Shown: piece by piece, positions 14,080-21,425 of the stretch | Layout: each line of letters starts with the position of its first letter | Numbering within the stretch: the first letter of the stretch is position 1 | NCBI GenBank assembly: GCA_041750795.1 | Contig: JBGSYQ010000388.1 | Span: 1 to 21,425 of the forward strand | Length of the DNA: 21,425 bases | Origin: JTS-RE94 sp041750795 | GTDB lineage: Bacteria; Planctomycetota; Planctomycetia; Pirellulales; PALSA-1355 | Direction of reading: 5' to 3' | Position numbers and translations under genes: made by a program | Notes under the pieces: model-generated | What the model saw: only the letters and a program-made list of their open reading frames with translations | The model's database searches: none | Told to the model about the DNA's origin: nothing

Positions 14080-14553
14080 TCATGCAACGGGCAGCTTGCT
14101 CACGCTGCGCGGCACGCCGGCAGTGACGCGCGTCGCGCCGCTGTCGCTGGAAACGCTCTTGCCGGCAGCCAGCGCCCTCAGCCGGTGCATAACGACCCAG
14201 AAGGGCGGCAGGTACATGATATCGGCGAAGAACAAAATCACCAGAAACACCGGCGGCAGCTTGCCCAGCATGACGTAGCCCACGCCCAGGCTGGAGCCCA
14301 GCGCCTTGCTCCAGAAACCCAGCACCAGCAGATTGCGGTTTTCGACCGGGTTGCGCGCCACCATGATATAGCCGACGCCGAACAAACCGACCAGCATCCC
14401 CACCAGTTGCACAGGCAGCATTAGATGGGGCTTGGGCACGCCGATGAACTTGAAGCACTCGTGATAGAACACCAACATCGTCAGCCCGGCCAGCAGGTTA
14501 TAGCAACCCACGAAATACAACAGCCGGCGCATCCAAGGCTTGAGTGGTTCCAT
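14080..14553 (-). CDS. Four-helix integral membrane protein of unknown function
   Basis: A protein of 157 residues with four hydrophobic segments (about 11-31, 43-66, 74-97 and 99-120) and a Ser/Thr/Val-rich tail outside the membrane. No domain was recognised. ATG 14553 is preferred because AAGGAAG lies about eight bases upstream; an in-frame ATG at 14574 would add seven residues (MEKEVHI). The gene lies 54 bases downstream of the sulfite reductase gene on the same strand and could share its transcript. That is the only hint about its role. Its stop faces the P450 stop eight bases away. Confidence 0.72.
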   Translation of the reverse strand: MEPLKPWMRRLLYFVGCYNLLAGLTMLVFYHECFKFIGVPKPHLMLPVQLVGMLVGLFGVGYIMVARNPVENRNLLVLGFWSKALGSSLGVGYVMLGKLPPVFLVILFFADIMYLPPFWVVMHRLRALAAGKSVSSDSGATRVTAGVPRSVSKLPVA

Positions 14554-14628
14554 GATGTGGACTTCCTTTTCCACAAGTGAACGGGGCAGGGGAGTATTCG
14601 TTTGGCACCGGCCGAGCGAGCGATTGGC

Positions 14629-16368
14629 TCAGCCGGCCGATTGGGCCGCGTATTGTTCGCTCCATGCCAACAGTTCGTCGCGCCCCTTGCGATGCAAGAA
14701 GTCGCCCAGCGTTTCGCCGTCCTCGCGAGCTTCCTTGTAATAGACGAACAGCGGCACGATTGCCGGCACGAGGTCCTCGGCCGGCACCATGTCCTTGTAG
14801 TTGAAATTGAGCCGGTCGCCGAGCAGCCGCCCACCGACAAAGATCGTGTACTTGTCCTTGGCTTTGCCGACCAGTCCGATGTCGCAGTTATACGGCCGGG
14901 CGCATCCGTTGGGGCAGCCGGTCATGCGGAGCGTGAAGCGTTCGCCCGCCAGCCCCAGCTTGGCCAACTCCACTTCCAGTTCGTCGACGATGCCGGGCAG
15001 CGCTCGCTCGCTTTCGGTGATGGCCAGGCCGCAGGTGGGCCAGGCCACGCAAGCCATCGACCAGCGGCGCAGGTTGGAGATTTCGTCGTGCAGCTTCACG
15101 CCGTGCTCATGTATAATGCATTCCAACCGGTCGCGATCCGCCGCATCGAGATCGGTAAACAGGATGCTCTGGTGCGGCGTGAGCCGTATGCCGGGCTGGA
15201 GCGTGGTGCAGATCACGCGCAGGGCCGTCTTCAAACGAAAATCGCCTTCGTCCCTAATGCGGCCGTTCTCCACGTTCAGGCCGTAAAACAGGCGACCGTC
15301 TCCCTGCTCGTGCCAGCCGATGTGATCGTCGAACTCGCGCACGTCGTCGGGATGCGGATCGGCCAGCGGCTTGCCGTAGTACTCTTCGACTTTGGCTTTG
15401 AAGGCCGGCAAACCCCAATTGTGAATCAGGTACTTGAGCCGCGCCACCTTGCGATCCGCACGGTTGCCGAAATCGCGCTGCACCAGGATGATCGCCGTAG
15501 CGACGTCGACTGCCTCTTCCGGCTTGATGAACGCCATACGCTGGGCCACGGCCGGAAACGTCTTTTCGGCGCTGGGTGTGACGCCCATGCCGCCCCCCAC
15601 CAGCACGTTGTAGCCGATGATCTCGCCGTTTTCGACGATGGCCATCAGCCCCAGGTCGTTGGCATACAGATCGACGCAATTGTCGTCGGGCAGACCAATG
15701 GCCGTCTTGAATTTGCGCGGCAAGTAGGTCGGGCCATAGATCGGCTCGTCGACCACTTCGGGCGCTCCGCCGCCGGCCAACGTTTCTTCGCCCGTCTCCA
15801 GGTCGGTGAGCCAGATTTCGTGATAGGCCCTGGTCCGCGGGCAGAGATGCACGGCCAACTGGTCGGCCAGCGCCTGCAACTGGCTGTGGACGTTGCCCAT
15901 CAGCGGCGCAGGGCAGCACATAATGTTTCGCTCGACGTCGCCGCAGGCGGCCAGCGTCGAGAGCTGAACTTCGTTGATGCGGTGGATGGTCTTCCACAGA
16001 TCGTGCTTTAGCACGCCGTGCAGTTGCAGCCCCTGGCGCGAGGTGATGCGCAGCGTGGCGTTGCCCACTTCGTCGCTCAGGTCGATCTCGGCCAGCAGTT
16101 GATCGCTGGTGAGCTTGCCGCCGGGTATTTTCGTGCGGACCATGAAGGAATAGGCCTTGGGCGACTTGCCGACGTGACCTTCGACGCGGCCGGCCGCCCG
16201 CGCGTCGCGGTCGTCCTGCTGGTAAGTGCCGTGATGCTTCAGCAGTTGGATGCTGTCCTTGCCGAAGAAGTCATTGCCATCGCGCAGCTCGGCGGGAATC
16301 GGGCCGCGCAGTCCGTGGCTCTGCTGCTTGATGACTTCGACGGGACTGAGTTTGGGTTCGTCGGGCAT
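14629..16368 (-). CDS. cysI: Assimilatory sulfite reductase, siroheme/[4Fe-4S] hemoprotein
   Basis: A 579-residue protein, close to the length of E. coli CysI. Two half-repeats carry the sulfite/nitrite reductase fold. The cluster and siroheme cysteines are Cys440 and Cys446 (ACVAWPTC) and Cys485 and Cys489 (TGCPNGC). Arg78, Arg147, Lys219 and Lys221 line up with the anion-binding Arg83, Arg153, Lys215 and Lys217 of CysI. It reduces sulfite to sulfide by six electrons for cysteine synthesis in the cytosol. No CysJ flavoprotein is adjacent, so the donor may be ferredoxin, in which case 'sir' would be the better name. A nitrite reductase is less likely because of the 'NGCARPY' and 'RKFKTAIG' patterns. 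ATG 16368 is chosen; the frame is open to 16545 but only through the structured repeat copy B, which ends 32 bases upstream. Confidence 0.92.
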   Translation of the reverse strand: MPDEPKLSPVEVIKQQSHGLRGPIPAELRDGNDFFGKDSIQLLKHHGTYQQDDRDARAAGRVEGHVGKSPKAYSFMVRTKIPGGKLTSDQLLAEIDLSDEVGNATLRITSRQGLQLHGVLKHDLWKTIHRINEVQLSTLAACGDVERNIMCCPAPLMGNVHSQLQALADQLAVHLCPRTRAYHEIWLTDLETGEETLAGGGAPEVVDEPIYGPTYLPRKFKTAIGLPDDNCVDLYANDLGLMAIVENGEIIGYNVLVGGGMGVTPSAEKTFPAVAQRMAFIKPEEAVDVATAIILVQRDFGNRADRKVARLKYLIHNWGLPAFKAKVEEYYGKPLADPHPDDVREFDDHIGWHEQGDGRLFYGLNVENGRIRDEGDFRLKTALRVICTTLQPGIRLTPHQSILFTDLDAADRDRLECIIHEHGVKLHDEISNLRRWSMACVAWPTCGLAITESERALPGIVDELEVELAKLGLAGERFTLRMTGCPNGCARPYNCDIGLVGKAKDKYTIFVGGRLLGDRLNFNYKDMVPAEDLVPAIVPLFVYYKEAREDGETLGDFLHRKGRDELLAWSEQYAAQSAG

Positions 16369-16399
16369 AACGGTTCGTGCAGTTGGCGAAATAGTGGGG

Positions 16400-16556
16400 C
16401 TAGCAGTCCGTTGAAACAAGCCATCGTGGCTTATTTCAACCTCGCCAAGTGCGGAGCAAAGCTCCGCACGGCTCGCAAAACAACGACTTGCGTCGTCATT
16501 TTGAGATCGCATCCATGCGATCACGCAGCCCGTCGAATACTTCAACGGGCTGCTAG
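16400..16556 (-). repeat. Dispersed five-hairpin repeat, copy B
   Basis: The same element as at 2373-2530, in the opposite orientation. On the minus strand the hairpins are HP1 16525-16553 (loop GTA), HP2 16505-16522 (loop TGGA), HP3 16476-16503 (loop GCAA), HP4 16449-16469 (loop TTT) and HP5 16410-16440 (loop ACGAT). The ends form 16-base terminal inverted repeats, CTAGCAGTCCGTTGAA (16400-16415) and its complement at 16541-16556, with one mismatch. Spacers between hairpins have the same lengths as in copy A except one base before HP5. All stems remain paired despite many substitutions. It is placed in the leader of the sulfite reductase gene and read in the same sense. No clear target-site duplication flanks it. 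Confidence 0.9.
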
Positions 16557-16580
16557 GGCGTGTTTGGTGAGCGAAACAAT

Positions 16581-16616
16581 CTAATCATAACAATGATTAG
16601 CATCATTGTAATATAT
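16581..16616. promoter_or_regulatory. AT-rich overlapping palindromes, probable operator/promoter between cysI and folD
   Basis: In an otherwise GC-rich region, CTAATCAT (16581-16588) pairs with ATGATTAG (16593-16600). ACAATGAT (16590-16597) also pairs perfectly with ATCATTGT (16602-16609). The two 8-bp stems share bases and cannot form together. On the minus strand TATGAT (16584-16589) is a good -10 box towards the sulfite reductase gene, with a poor -35 (TTACAA, 16606-16611). The site lies 24 bases outside repeat B; if used, the cysI message would begin with the whole repeat as its leader. The core loosely resembles a Fur-type operator. The rest of 16617-16815 up to folD shows no gene or other signal. 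Confidence 0.45.
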
Positions 16617-16815
16617 ATCGGATCGACGGTCCCATTGTCAACAGACTATAGCCGCATTGCGGGCGGTCCACTACGCCGGTTTGCCCCTGGTTTTGCCGGC
16701 ACTCGCGTCGAACTGGGTGTGCCAATCTCCGCGGATGGCCGATAGTCGCGGGGGCCGGGTTGCTCTAGAATGCGGCCTTTTCCTGCCAGAAGTGCAACTC
16801 ACCGAAAGCTCGACC

Positions 16816-17685
16816 GTGACGGCCACCCTCCTCGACGGCAAGAAACTGTCGGCCCAGATTCGCGAGGAGCTGCGCGACGAGGTGGTCGAGTTTATCGAGA
16901 ACAATGCCGAGGTGCCCACTTTGGCGGCTGTGCTGGTGGGCGACGATCCGGCCAGCCAGGTCTACGTGCGCAATAAGGTTACTGGCTGTGAACAGGTGGG
17001 CATGCAGAGCAAGCAGTATCGCTTGCCGTCGGAGACCTCGACCGAAGAGTTGCTCACGCTGGTGGCCAAGTTGAACAAGGCCGTGGAGGAGCCGATCCAC
17101 GGCATCCTGGTGCAACTGCCTCTACCGCCGCACGTCGATGCAACGCGCGTGCTCAACGCGGTCAGCCCGCTGAAGGACGTCGACGGTTTTCATCCCGAAA
17201 ACGTCGGCCGCATGGTACAGGGGAATCCGCGGTTTCTTCCCTGCACGCCCTACGGCATCCAACAACTTCTATTGCGCAATCAGATCGAAACGGAGGGCCG
17301 GCGCGTGGTGGTCGTGGGGCGCAGCGAAACGGTGGGCAAGCCGATGGCCCTGATGCTCATGCAGCGTGGCAAAGGGGGCGACGCAACGGTGACGGTCTGC
17401 CACAGCAAAACGCCCAACCTGGGCGAAGTCACCCGCCAAGCCGACATCCTGATCGTCGCCATCGGTCGGCCACAGTTCATCAAGGCCGAGATGGTCAAGC
17501 CCGCCGCGGTGGTGATCGACGTTGGCATTCATCGGCAGGACGGACGTTTGGTCGGCGACGTCGATTTCGACGCCGTCAGTCAGGTGGCCGCGGCCATCAC
17601 GCCGGTGCCCGGTGGCGTGGGGCCCTTGACCGTCACCATGCTGTTGGTCAATACGCTGGCGGCGGCGCGGCTGCAAAACAATTAA
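16816..17685 (+). CDS. folD: Bifunctional methylenetetrahydrofolate dehydrogenase / methenyltetrahydrofolate cyclohydrolase
   Basis: A 289-residue FolD, the normal family length. It interconverts 5,10-methylene-, methenyl- and 10-formyl-tetrahydrofolate in the cytosol with NADP+. The catalytic Lys54 is in YVRNK; the substrate motif GILVQLPLP is near 95-103; DVDGFHP is near 120-126; VVVGRSETVGKP (about 158-169) is the dinucleotide-binding turn; and PVPGGVGPLTVTML (about 262-275) is the C-terminal signature. The GTG at 16816 is chosen because FolD proteins begin with a short stretch (xTATLLDGK) right there; the frame is open to 16657 but without similarity. No ribosome binding site is visible. 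Its stop codon overlaps that of the convergent RNA methyltransferase gene by four bases. Confidence 0.96.
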   Translation: MTATLLDGKKLSAQIREELRDEVVEFIENNAEVPTLAAVLVGDDPASQVYVRNKVTGCEQVGMQSKQYRLPSETSTEELLTLVAKLNKAVEEPIHGILVQLPLPPHVDATRVLNAVSPLKDVDGFHPENVGRMVQGNPRFLPCTPYGIQQLLLRNQIETEGRRVVVVGRSETVGKPMALMLMQRGKGGDATVTVCHSKTPNLGEVTRQADILIVAIGRPQFIKAEMVKPAAVVIDVGIHRQDGRLVGDVDFDAVSQVAAAITPVPGGVGPLTVTMLLVNTLAAARLQNN

Positions 17686-18512
17686 TCGGCCCACGACTCG
17701 ACGTTGCTCGCTAGCGACCGCTGGCGCAGCGCTTCGTAGAACAACACGGCCGCCGTGGCTGAGACGTTCAGGCTGTCGGCCGCGCCGCGCATGGGCAGCT
17801 TGATCGGGGTGACGTCGTCGGCCTGCCAGGCGGCGTCCAATCCCTCGGCTTCGCTGCCGAGCAGGATGGCCGTGTTGCCGCGATAGTTGACCGCAGTGTA
17901 ATCGTTCGTCGCGTCCAACCGCGCGGCGAACATTTTGTAATCGTGCTCTCGTAGCCAGGCCAGTGATTCGGCGGTGGTGGCGGTGGCGATTTGCTGCGTG
18001 AACACCGTGCCCAGGCTGGCGCGAATGCAGTTGGGGTTGAACAGATCGGTGCCGGCATCGGCCACGATCACCGCGGCCACGCCGGCGCCATCCGCGCTGC
18101 GCAGAATTGCGCCCACATTGCCGGGCTTTTCCAGGCCGCAAACGACCGCTACCAATTCGCCGTCCGCCACGCGCAGCGCGTTGAGCGTACGCGCTGGCGC
18201 CTCGGCAACCGCCACGATGCCTTCGGCCCGGTGGCCATAGGCCAGCTTCTCGAACACTTCGGGCGTGACGTGCCAGACGGCGGCGTCGAGCGTGTCGAGC
18301 CGCTCCAACAGGCCGCGACTCTGCTCGCTACGGCACAACGGCTCGCAAACGAAGACGTCGACCGGACGCGCGTGCCCGTCGAGCGCACGGCTGATCTCGC
18401 GCACGCCGTCGACCAGGACATGCTGTTGCTTCTTGCGATGCCGAGAGGCGCGCAAACGGACGGCCTCTTTAACGCGCGGATTGTGCGAACTTGTGATCGT
18501 GCGGCGGTTCAT
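17682..18512 (-). CDS. TrmH/SpoU-family RNA 2'-O-methyltransferase
   Basis: A 276-residue protein with an N-terminal L30e-like substrate-binding domain (about 8-105) and a C-terminal SpoU knot domain (about 118-265). Motif 1 (Asn132 and Arg138 in PGNVGAILRSA), motif 2 (LLGSEAEGL, 217-225) and motif 3 (LPMRGAADSLNVS, 239-251) are all present, so AdoMet binding and catalysis should be intact. It would methylate the 2'-OH of a nucleotide in rRNA or tRNA; the target (RlmB-, TsnR- or TrmH-like) cannot be fixed. Its ATG overlaps the stop codon of the upstream methyltransferase in an ATGA, which implies translational coupling. Its stop overlaps the convergent folD stop. Confidence 0.92.
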   Translation of the reverse strand: MNRRTITSSHNPRVKEAVRLRASRHRKKQQHVLVDGVREISRALDGHARPVDVFVCEPLCRSEQSRGLLERLDTLDAAVWHVTPEVFEKLAYGHRAEGIVAVAEAPARTLNALRVADGELVAVVCGLEKPGNVGAILRSADGAGVAAVIVADAGTDLFNPNCIRASLGTVFTQQIATATTAESLAWLREHDYKMFAARLDATNDYTAVNYRGNTAILLGSEAEGLDAAWQADDVTPIKLPMRGAADSLNVSATAAVLFYEALRQRSLASNVESWAD

Positions 18513-19435
18513 CGATCGCGCACCGCTCGATGGGATCGCCCGTAGCGCGGCGGCGCGACACGTGCTGCGCGATCGTCGGCCTTACTCCAGCGGACCGCGG
18601 CGCCGGCGTGCAGCCGCGCGCCGTTGATGGACGTCAGGAACATGTCGCTCGCAGAAACCCTGCCGCTGGCGCGCAGTTGCGGGGCGGAGGTGATCGCAGC
18701 CTTCAACAGTCCCTCGGCCGTAGCGAGCTCTCCCGAGTGGCAGGTCAACAGCACGAAACGCCGGTTGTGCTCGGTGAGCTCCCAGCACAGTTCGAGCAGC
18801 TCTCCCAACTGTTCGTCGAGCTTCCAGCGCTGTCCCTTGGGGCCATGGCCGTAGGCGGGCGGATCGAGGATTACCGCGTCGTATTGCCGGCCCCTTTTCA
18901 GCTCGCGGCGCATGAATGTGAGCGAGTCTTCGGTGATCCAGCGGATGGGCGCGCTTTCCATATGAGAGGTCGCCACGTTGCGGCGGGCCCAGGCGACGAC
19001 GTTGTGGGCCGAATCGACGTGCGCCACTTCGGCGCCGACGGCCGCGGCCGCCAGCGTGCTGCCGCCCGTATAGCCGAACAAGTTGAGCACTTTCAGCGGT
19101 GCGCCGGTTGCGCAGACCTCGTCGGCAATCCAGTTCCAGTTTGCCGCCTGCTCGGGAAACAGCCCCACCTGTCCGACATCGGAAAACTTGAGCCCCAGGG
19201 TCATCGGTCCGAATTGAATGGGCCAGGCCGCCGACAACGGCCGCCGAAACGTCCAGCGGCCGCGTTGGCCGGCTTCGCGCTGGAAGTGCGCGTCGGCTTG
19301 TTCCCAAAGCTCGCTGCCGTGCGGTCGCACGTGGACGGCGGCAGGTGATGGCCGGTCGATGACGTACGCTCCAAATCGCTCCAGTTTCCTTCCGGAGCCA
19401 AAGTCGAGCAGTTGATAGGCATCGCTGGCGAACAT
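18509..19435 (-). CDS. Class I SAM-dependent methyltransferase (COG1092/RlmI-like)
   Basis: A 308-residue Rossmann-fold methyltransferase. AdoMet motif I is LNLFGYTGG (117-125), the acidic residue closing the next strand is Asp141, and the catalytic motif IV is DPPAYGHGPKG (191-201). A DPPxxG motif of this form, with the preceding small N-terminal domain, is typical of rRNA (cytosine-C5 or guanine) methyltransferases related to RlmI/RlmL, so an rRNA target is likely, though not proven. The last 25 residues are basic. It starts six bases after the YgiQ-family gene stop and its own stop overlaps the SpoU methyltransferase start, making the middle gene of a tight three-gene unit. Confidence 0.88.
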   Translation of the reverse strand: MFASDAYQLLDFGSGRKLERFGAYVIDRPSPAAVHVRPHGSELWEQADAHFQREAGQRGRWTFRRPLSAAWPIQFGPMTLGLKFSDVGQVGLFPEQAANWNWIADEVCATGAPLKVLNLFGYTGGSTLAAAAVGAEVAHVDSAHNVVAWARRNVATSHMESAPIRWITEDSLTFMRRELKRGRQYDAVILDPPAYGHGPKGQRWKLDEQLGELLELCWELTEHNRRFVLLTCHSGELATAEGLLKAAITSAPQLRASGRVSASDMFLTSINGARLHAGAAVRWSKADDRAARVAPPRYGRSHRAVRDR

Positions 19436-19441
19436 CCGCGC

Positions 19442-21421
19442 TTACGCCTGGCGGCGGTCCCTCTCGCGTTTGCGTGCTGTCTTGCGTTCGGGACGATATC
19501 CCGTTGACGGGCGCGAGCGAATGTGATCGCCCGAGGTTTGCTCGCGCACGGCCTCGTTCGATCGGCGGCGCCGCCGGTCGAGCGCCTCTCTGGGCGGGCG
19601 CGCCGGAATCAGGCAATCGCAACCGCTGCCGATCAGGTCCTGACGTCCGGCTTGCTCTAAGGCCTTGCGCACCTCGAAATAGTTCTCGGGCTTGAAAAAC
19701 TGCATCAAGGCCCGTTGCAGCTTGCGGTCGCTCAGATGGCGAGCGATCTGCACCGGCTTCTTGGTGAACGGGTCGAGGCCGGTGTGGTACATGCAGGCCG
19801 CAATGTCGAATGGACTGGGAATAAAGTCTTGCACCTGGTCGGGCTGATAGTGATTGCGCTTGAGAAACAGCGCCAAGTCGATCATCGAATCGAGCGTGCT
19901 GCCAGGATGGCTGGCGATGAAATAGGGGACCAGGAATTGCTTTTTGCCGGCACGCTTGGAAGCCTTCTGGAATTCGATGTCGAACTTCTGGAAGTCGTCG
20001 ACGCTGGGTTTCTTCATCAGCGCCAGCACGTGCGGATCGGTGTGCTCGGGGGCGACTTTCAGGTGTCCGCCCACGTGATGCGTGGCCAGCTCGCGCATGT
20101 ACTCGGGGCTGCGGCGCGCCAGGTCCATGCGGATGCCCGAGGCGACCAGCACTTTCTTGACGCCCGTCTCCTCACGGGCCGCCTTCATCAACTGCACGAG
20201 CGGCCCGTGGTCGGTCCCCAGCAGTTTGCAGACGGTCGGATGCACGCAACTCAGCCGGCGGCACTTGGCTTCGACTTCCGGCCGAGTGCAGCGCATTTCG
20301 TACATATTGGCCGTGGGTCCGCCAATGTCGCTGACCACGCCCTTGAACTGCGGATCGGCGGTCATCTGGCGGATTTCGCCGAGGATCGACTGCTGACTGC
20401 GGCTTTGGATGATGCGGCCTTCGTGGGCCGTGATCGAGCAGAACGTACAGCCGCCGAAGCAGCCGCGCATGATCTGCACCGAGTCTTTCACCACTTCATA
20501 GGCCGGAATGGCTGCCTTGCCATAGCTCGGGTGCACCTTGCGCGTGTAGGGCAGCCCGTAAACGCGATCCATTTCGGATTGCGCCAGCGGCAGTGCCGGC
20601 GGGTTGGCCACTATGCACTCGCGATCGTGAAACTGCACCAGCCGCCGCGCGTTGTGCGGATTGGTTTCGTTGTGCGAGATTTTGGTCATCTCGGCAAACG
20701 CCCAGTTGTCCTTGGCCACTTCCTCATAGCTGGGCAGCGTGATCGTGTCGTGCTTCGATTCGGGCGGAGTCTCGCTGGCGCCCAAGCGATAAACCACGCC
20801 GCGCATATCGCGCAGATCGCGCACCGATTGTCCGCCGGCCAGGCGATGGGCCAACTCGACGATGCCGCGCTCGCCCATGCCATAGACCAGCAGATCGGCC
20901 TTGCAGTCCATGATGATCGAGCGACGGACTTTTTCGCTCCAATAGTCGTAGTGGGCCAGGCGGCGCAGGCTGGCCTCGACGCCGCCGGCAATCACCGGCA
21001 CGCCGCGATACGCCTCGCGCGCACGCTGGCAGTACGCCAGCGTGGCTCGATCCGGTCGCCGGCCGATCGCTCCGCCCGGACTGTACGCATCGTCGTTGCG
21101 CACTTTGCGGTTGGCCGTGTAGTGGTTAATCATCGAGTCCATGTTGCCGGCGCTGACGGCAAAGAACAGCCGCGGGCGGCCAAAGGCGCGCCAGGCGTGG
21201 CAGTTGTGCCAGTCGGGCTGGCTGAGGATCGCCACGCGAAAGCCTTCGCTTTCGAGCAGTCGGCCCAAAAGCGCCATGGCAAAGCTGGGATGATCGACGT
21301 AGGCGTCGCCCGTGACGAACACGATATCCACTTCGTCCCAGCCGCGCGCCAGCATCTCGGCGCGCGACATCGGCAACGGCGCCGTCGGCTGCGGGCGCAC
21401 GTCCGGCCCCGGGCGCAGCAC
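19442..21421 (-). CDS. ygiQ: YgiQ-family radical SAM protein (start near window edge)
   Basis: About 659 residues from GTG at 21421, only four bases from the window end, so the true start could lie outside. The family opening PLPMSRAEM, followed by VTGDAYVDHPSF, is at 16-47. The radical SAM cluster motif is GCFGGCTFC with Cys321, Cys325 and Cys328. The UPF0313 stretches (PQFKGVVSDIGGPTANMY and CVHPTVCKLLG among them) and the C-terminal YgiQ domain (FFKPENYFEV) follow. The last 60 residues are Arg/Lys-rich and probably disordered. The protein should hold a [4Fe-4S] cluster and cleave SAM to a radical; the reaction is unknown in this family. Its position directly ahead of two nucleic-acid methyltransferase genes hints at RNA modification. 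Confidence 0.93.
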   Translation of the reverse strand: MLRPGPDVRPQPTAPLPMSRAEMLARGWDEVDIVFVTGDAYVDHPSFAMALLGRLLESEGFRVAILSQPDWHNCHAWRAFGRPRLFFAVSAGNMDSMINHYTANRKVRNDDAYSPGGAIGRRPDRATLAYCQRAREAYRGVPVIAGGVEASLRRLAHYDYWSEKVRRSIIMDCKADLLVYGMGERGIVELAHRLAGGQSVRDLRDMRGVVYRLGASETPPESKHDTITLPSYEEVAKDNWAFAEMTKISHNETNPHNARRLVQFHDRECIVANPPALPLAQSEMDRVYGLPYTRKVHPSYGKAAIPAYEVVKDSVQIMRGCFGGCTFCSITAHEGRIIQSRSQQSILGEIRQMTADPQFKGVVSDIGGPTANMYEMRCTRPEVEAKCRRLSCVHPTVCKLLGTDHGPLVQLMKAAREETGVKKVLVASGIRMDLARRSPEYMRELATHHVGGHLKVAPEHTDPHVLALMKKPSVDDFQKFDIEFQKASKRAGKKQFLVPYFIASHPGSTLDSMIDLALFLKRNHYQPDQVQDFIPSPFDIAACMYHTGLDPFTKKPVQIARHLSDRKLQRALMQFFKPENYFEVRKALEQAGRQDLIGSGCDCLIPARPPREALDRRRRRSNEAVREQTSGDHIRSRPSTGYRPERKTARKRERDRRQA

Positions 21422-21425
21422 GCCC

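Noticed and set aside
14602..16011. A 469-codon plus-strand open frame opposite the sulfite reductase gene
   Set aside because: Shadow of cysI; the minus-strand frame has all siroheme and cluster residues and the plus-strand product has no recognisable features.
16590..16609. A firm Fur-box call for the palindrome
   Set aside because: Only the central bases fit the consensus and several positions differ; it is kept as a generic operator candidate.

Overview
The window is GC-rich, gene-dense bacterial chromosome that reads as a planctomycete, most likely of the Pirellulales type. The strongest evidence is a pair of secreted proteins built from families found mainly in planctomycetes: a cytochrome c/WD40 protein and a DUF1549/DUF1553 protein. 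Supporting evidence is a small protein with a planctomycete-style membrane segment and the general scarcity of Shine-Dalgarno sites. No rRNA, tRNA, CRISPR array, insertion sequence or phage gene was seen.

Left part (1-3600). On the minus strand are an NADPH-dependent FMN reductase-like protein, an ECF sigma factor and, three bases after it, a zinc-finger anti-sigma factor that runs off the window. On the plus strand follow a small membrane protein, a thioredoxin-fold [2Fe-2S] ferredoxin, a structured repeat (copy A), and a ParDE-type toxin-antitoxin pair. The toxin frame has ACG where its start codon should be. A roughly 420-base gene-free stretch with one long inverted repeat follows.

Middle part (3600-14070), all plus strand: the WD40/cytochrome protein and the very large DUF1549/DUF1553 protein, both with export signals; an ABC-2 transporter (ATPase and permease); a secreted TPR protein with an HD-domain hydrolase right behind it; and a cytochrome P450.

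Right part (14080-21425). On the minus strand are a small four-helix membrane protein and an assimilatory sulfite reductase hemoprotein. Upstream of the reductase lie a second copy (B) of the structured repeat and an AT-rich spot with overlapping palindromes. Divergent to it is folD, which converges with a tight three-gene minus-strand unit: a YgiQ-family radical SAM protein, a class I SAM methyltransferase and a TrmH/SpoU RNA methyltransferase.

The most interesting signal is the dispersed repeat of about 157 bp (copy A 2373-2530, copy B 16400-16556, opposite orientations). Each copy folds into the same series of five hairpins. Six base pairs differ in both partners between the copies yet still pair. 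No pair is broken in either copy, and all non-Watson-Crick pairs are G.U on the same strand. That pattern points to a structure kept at the RNA (or single-stranded DNA) level.
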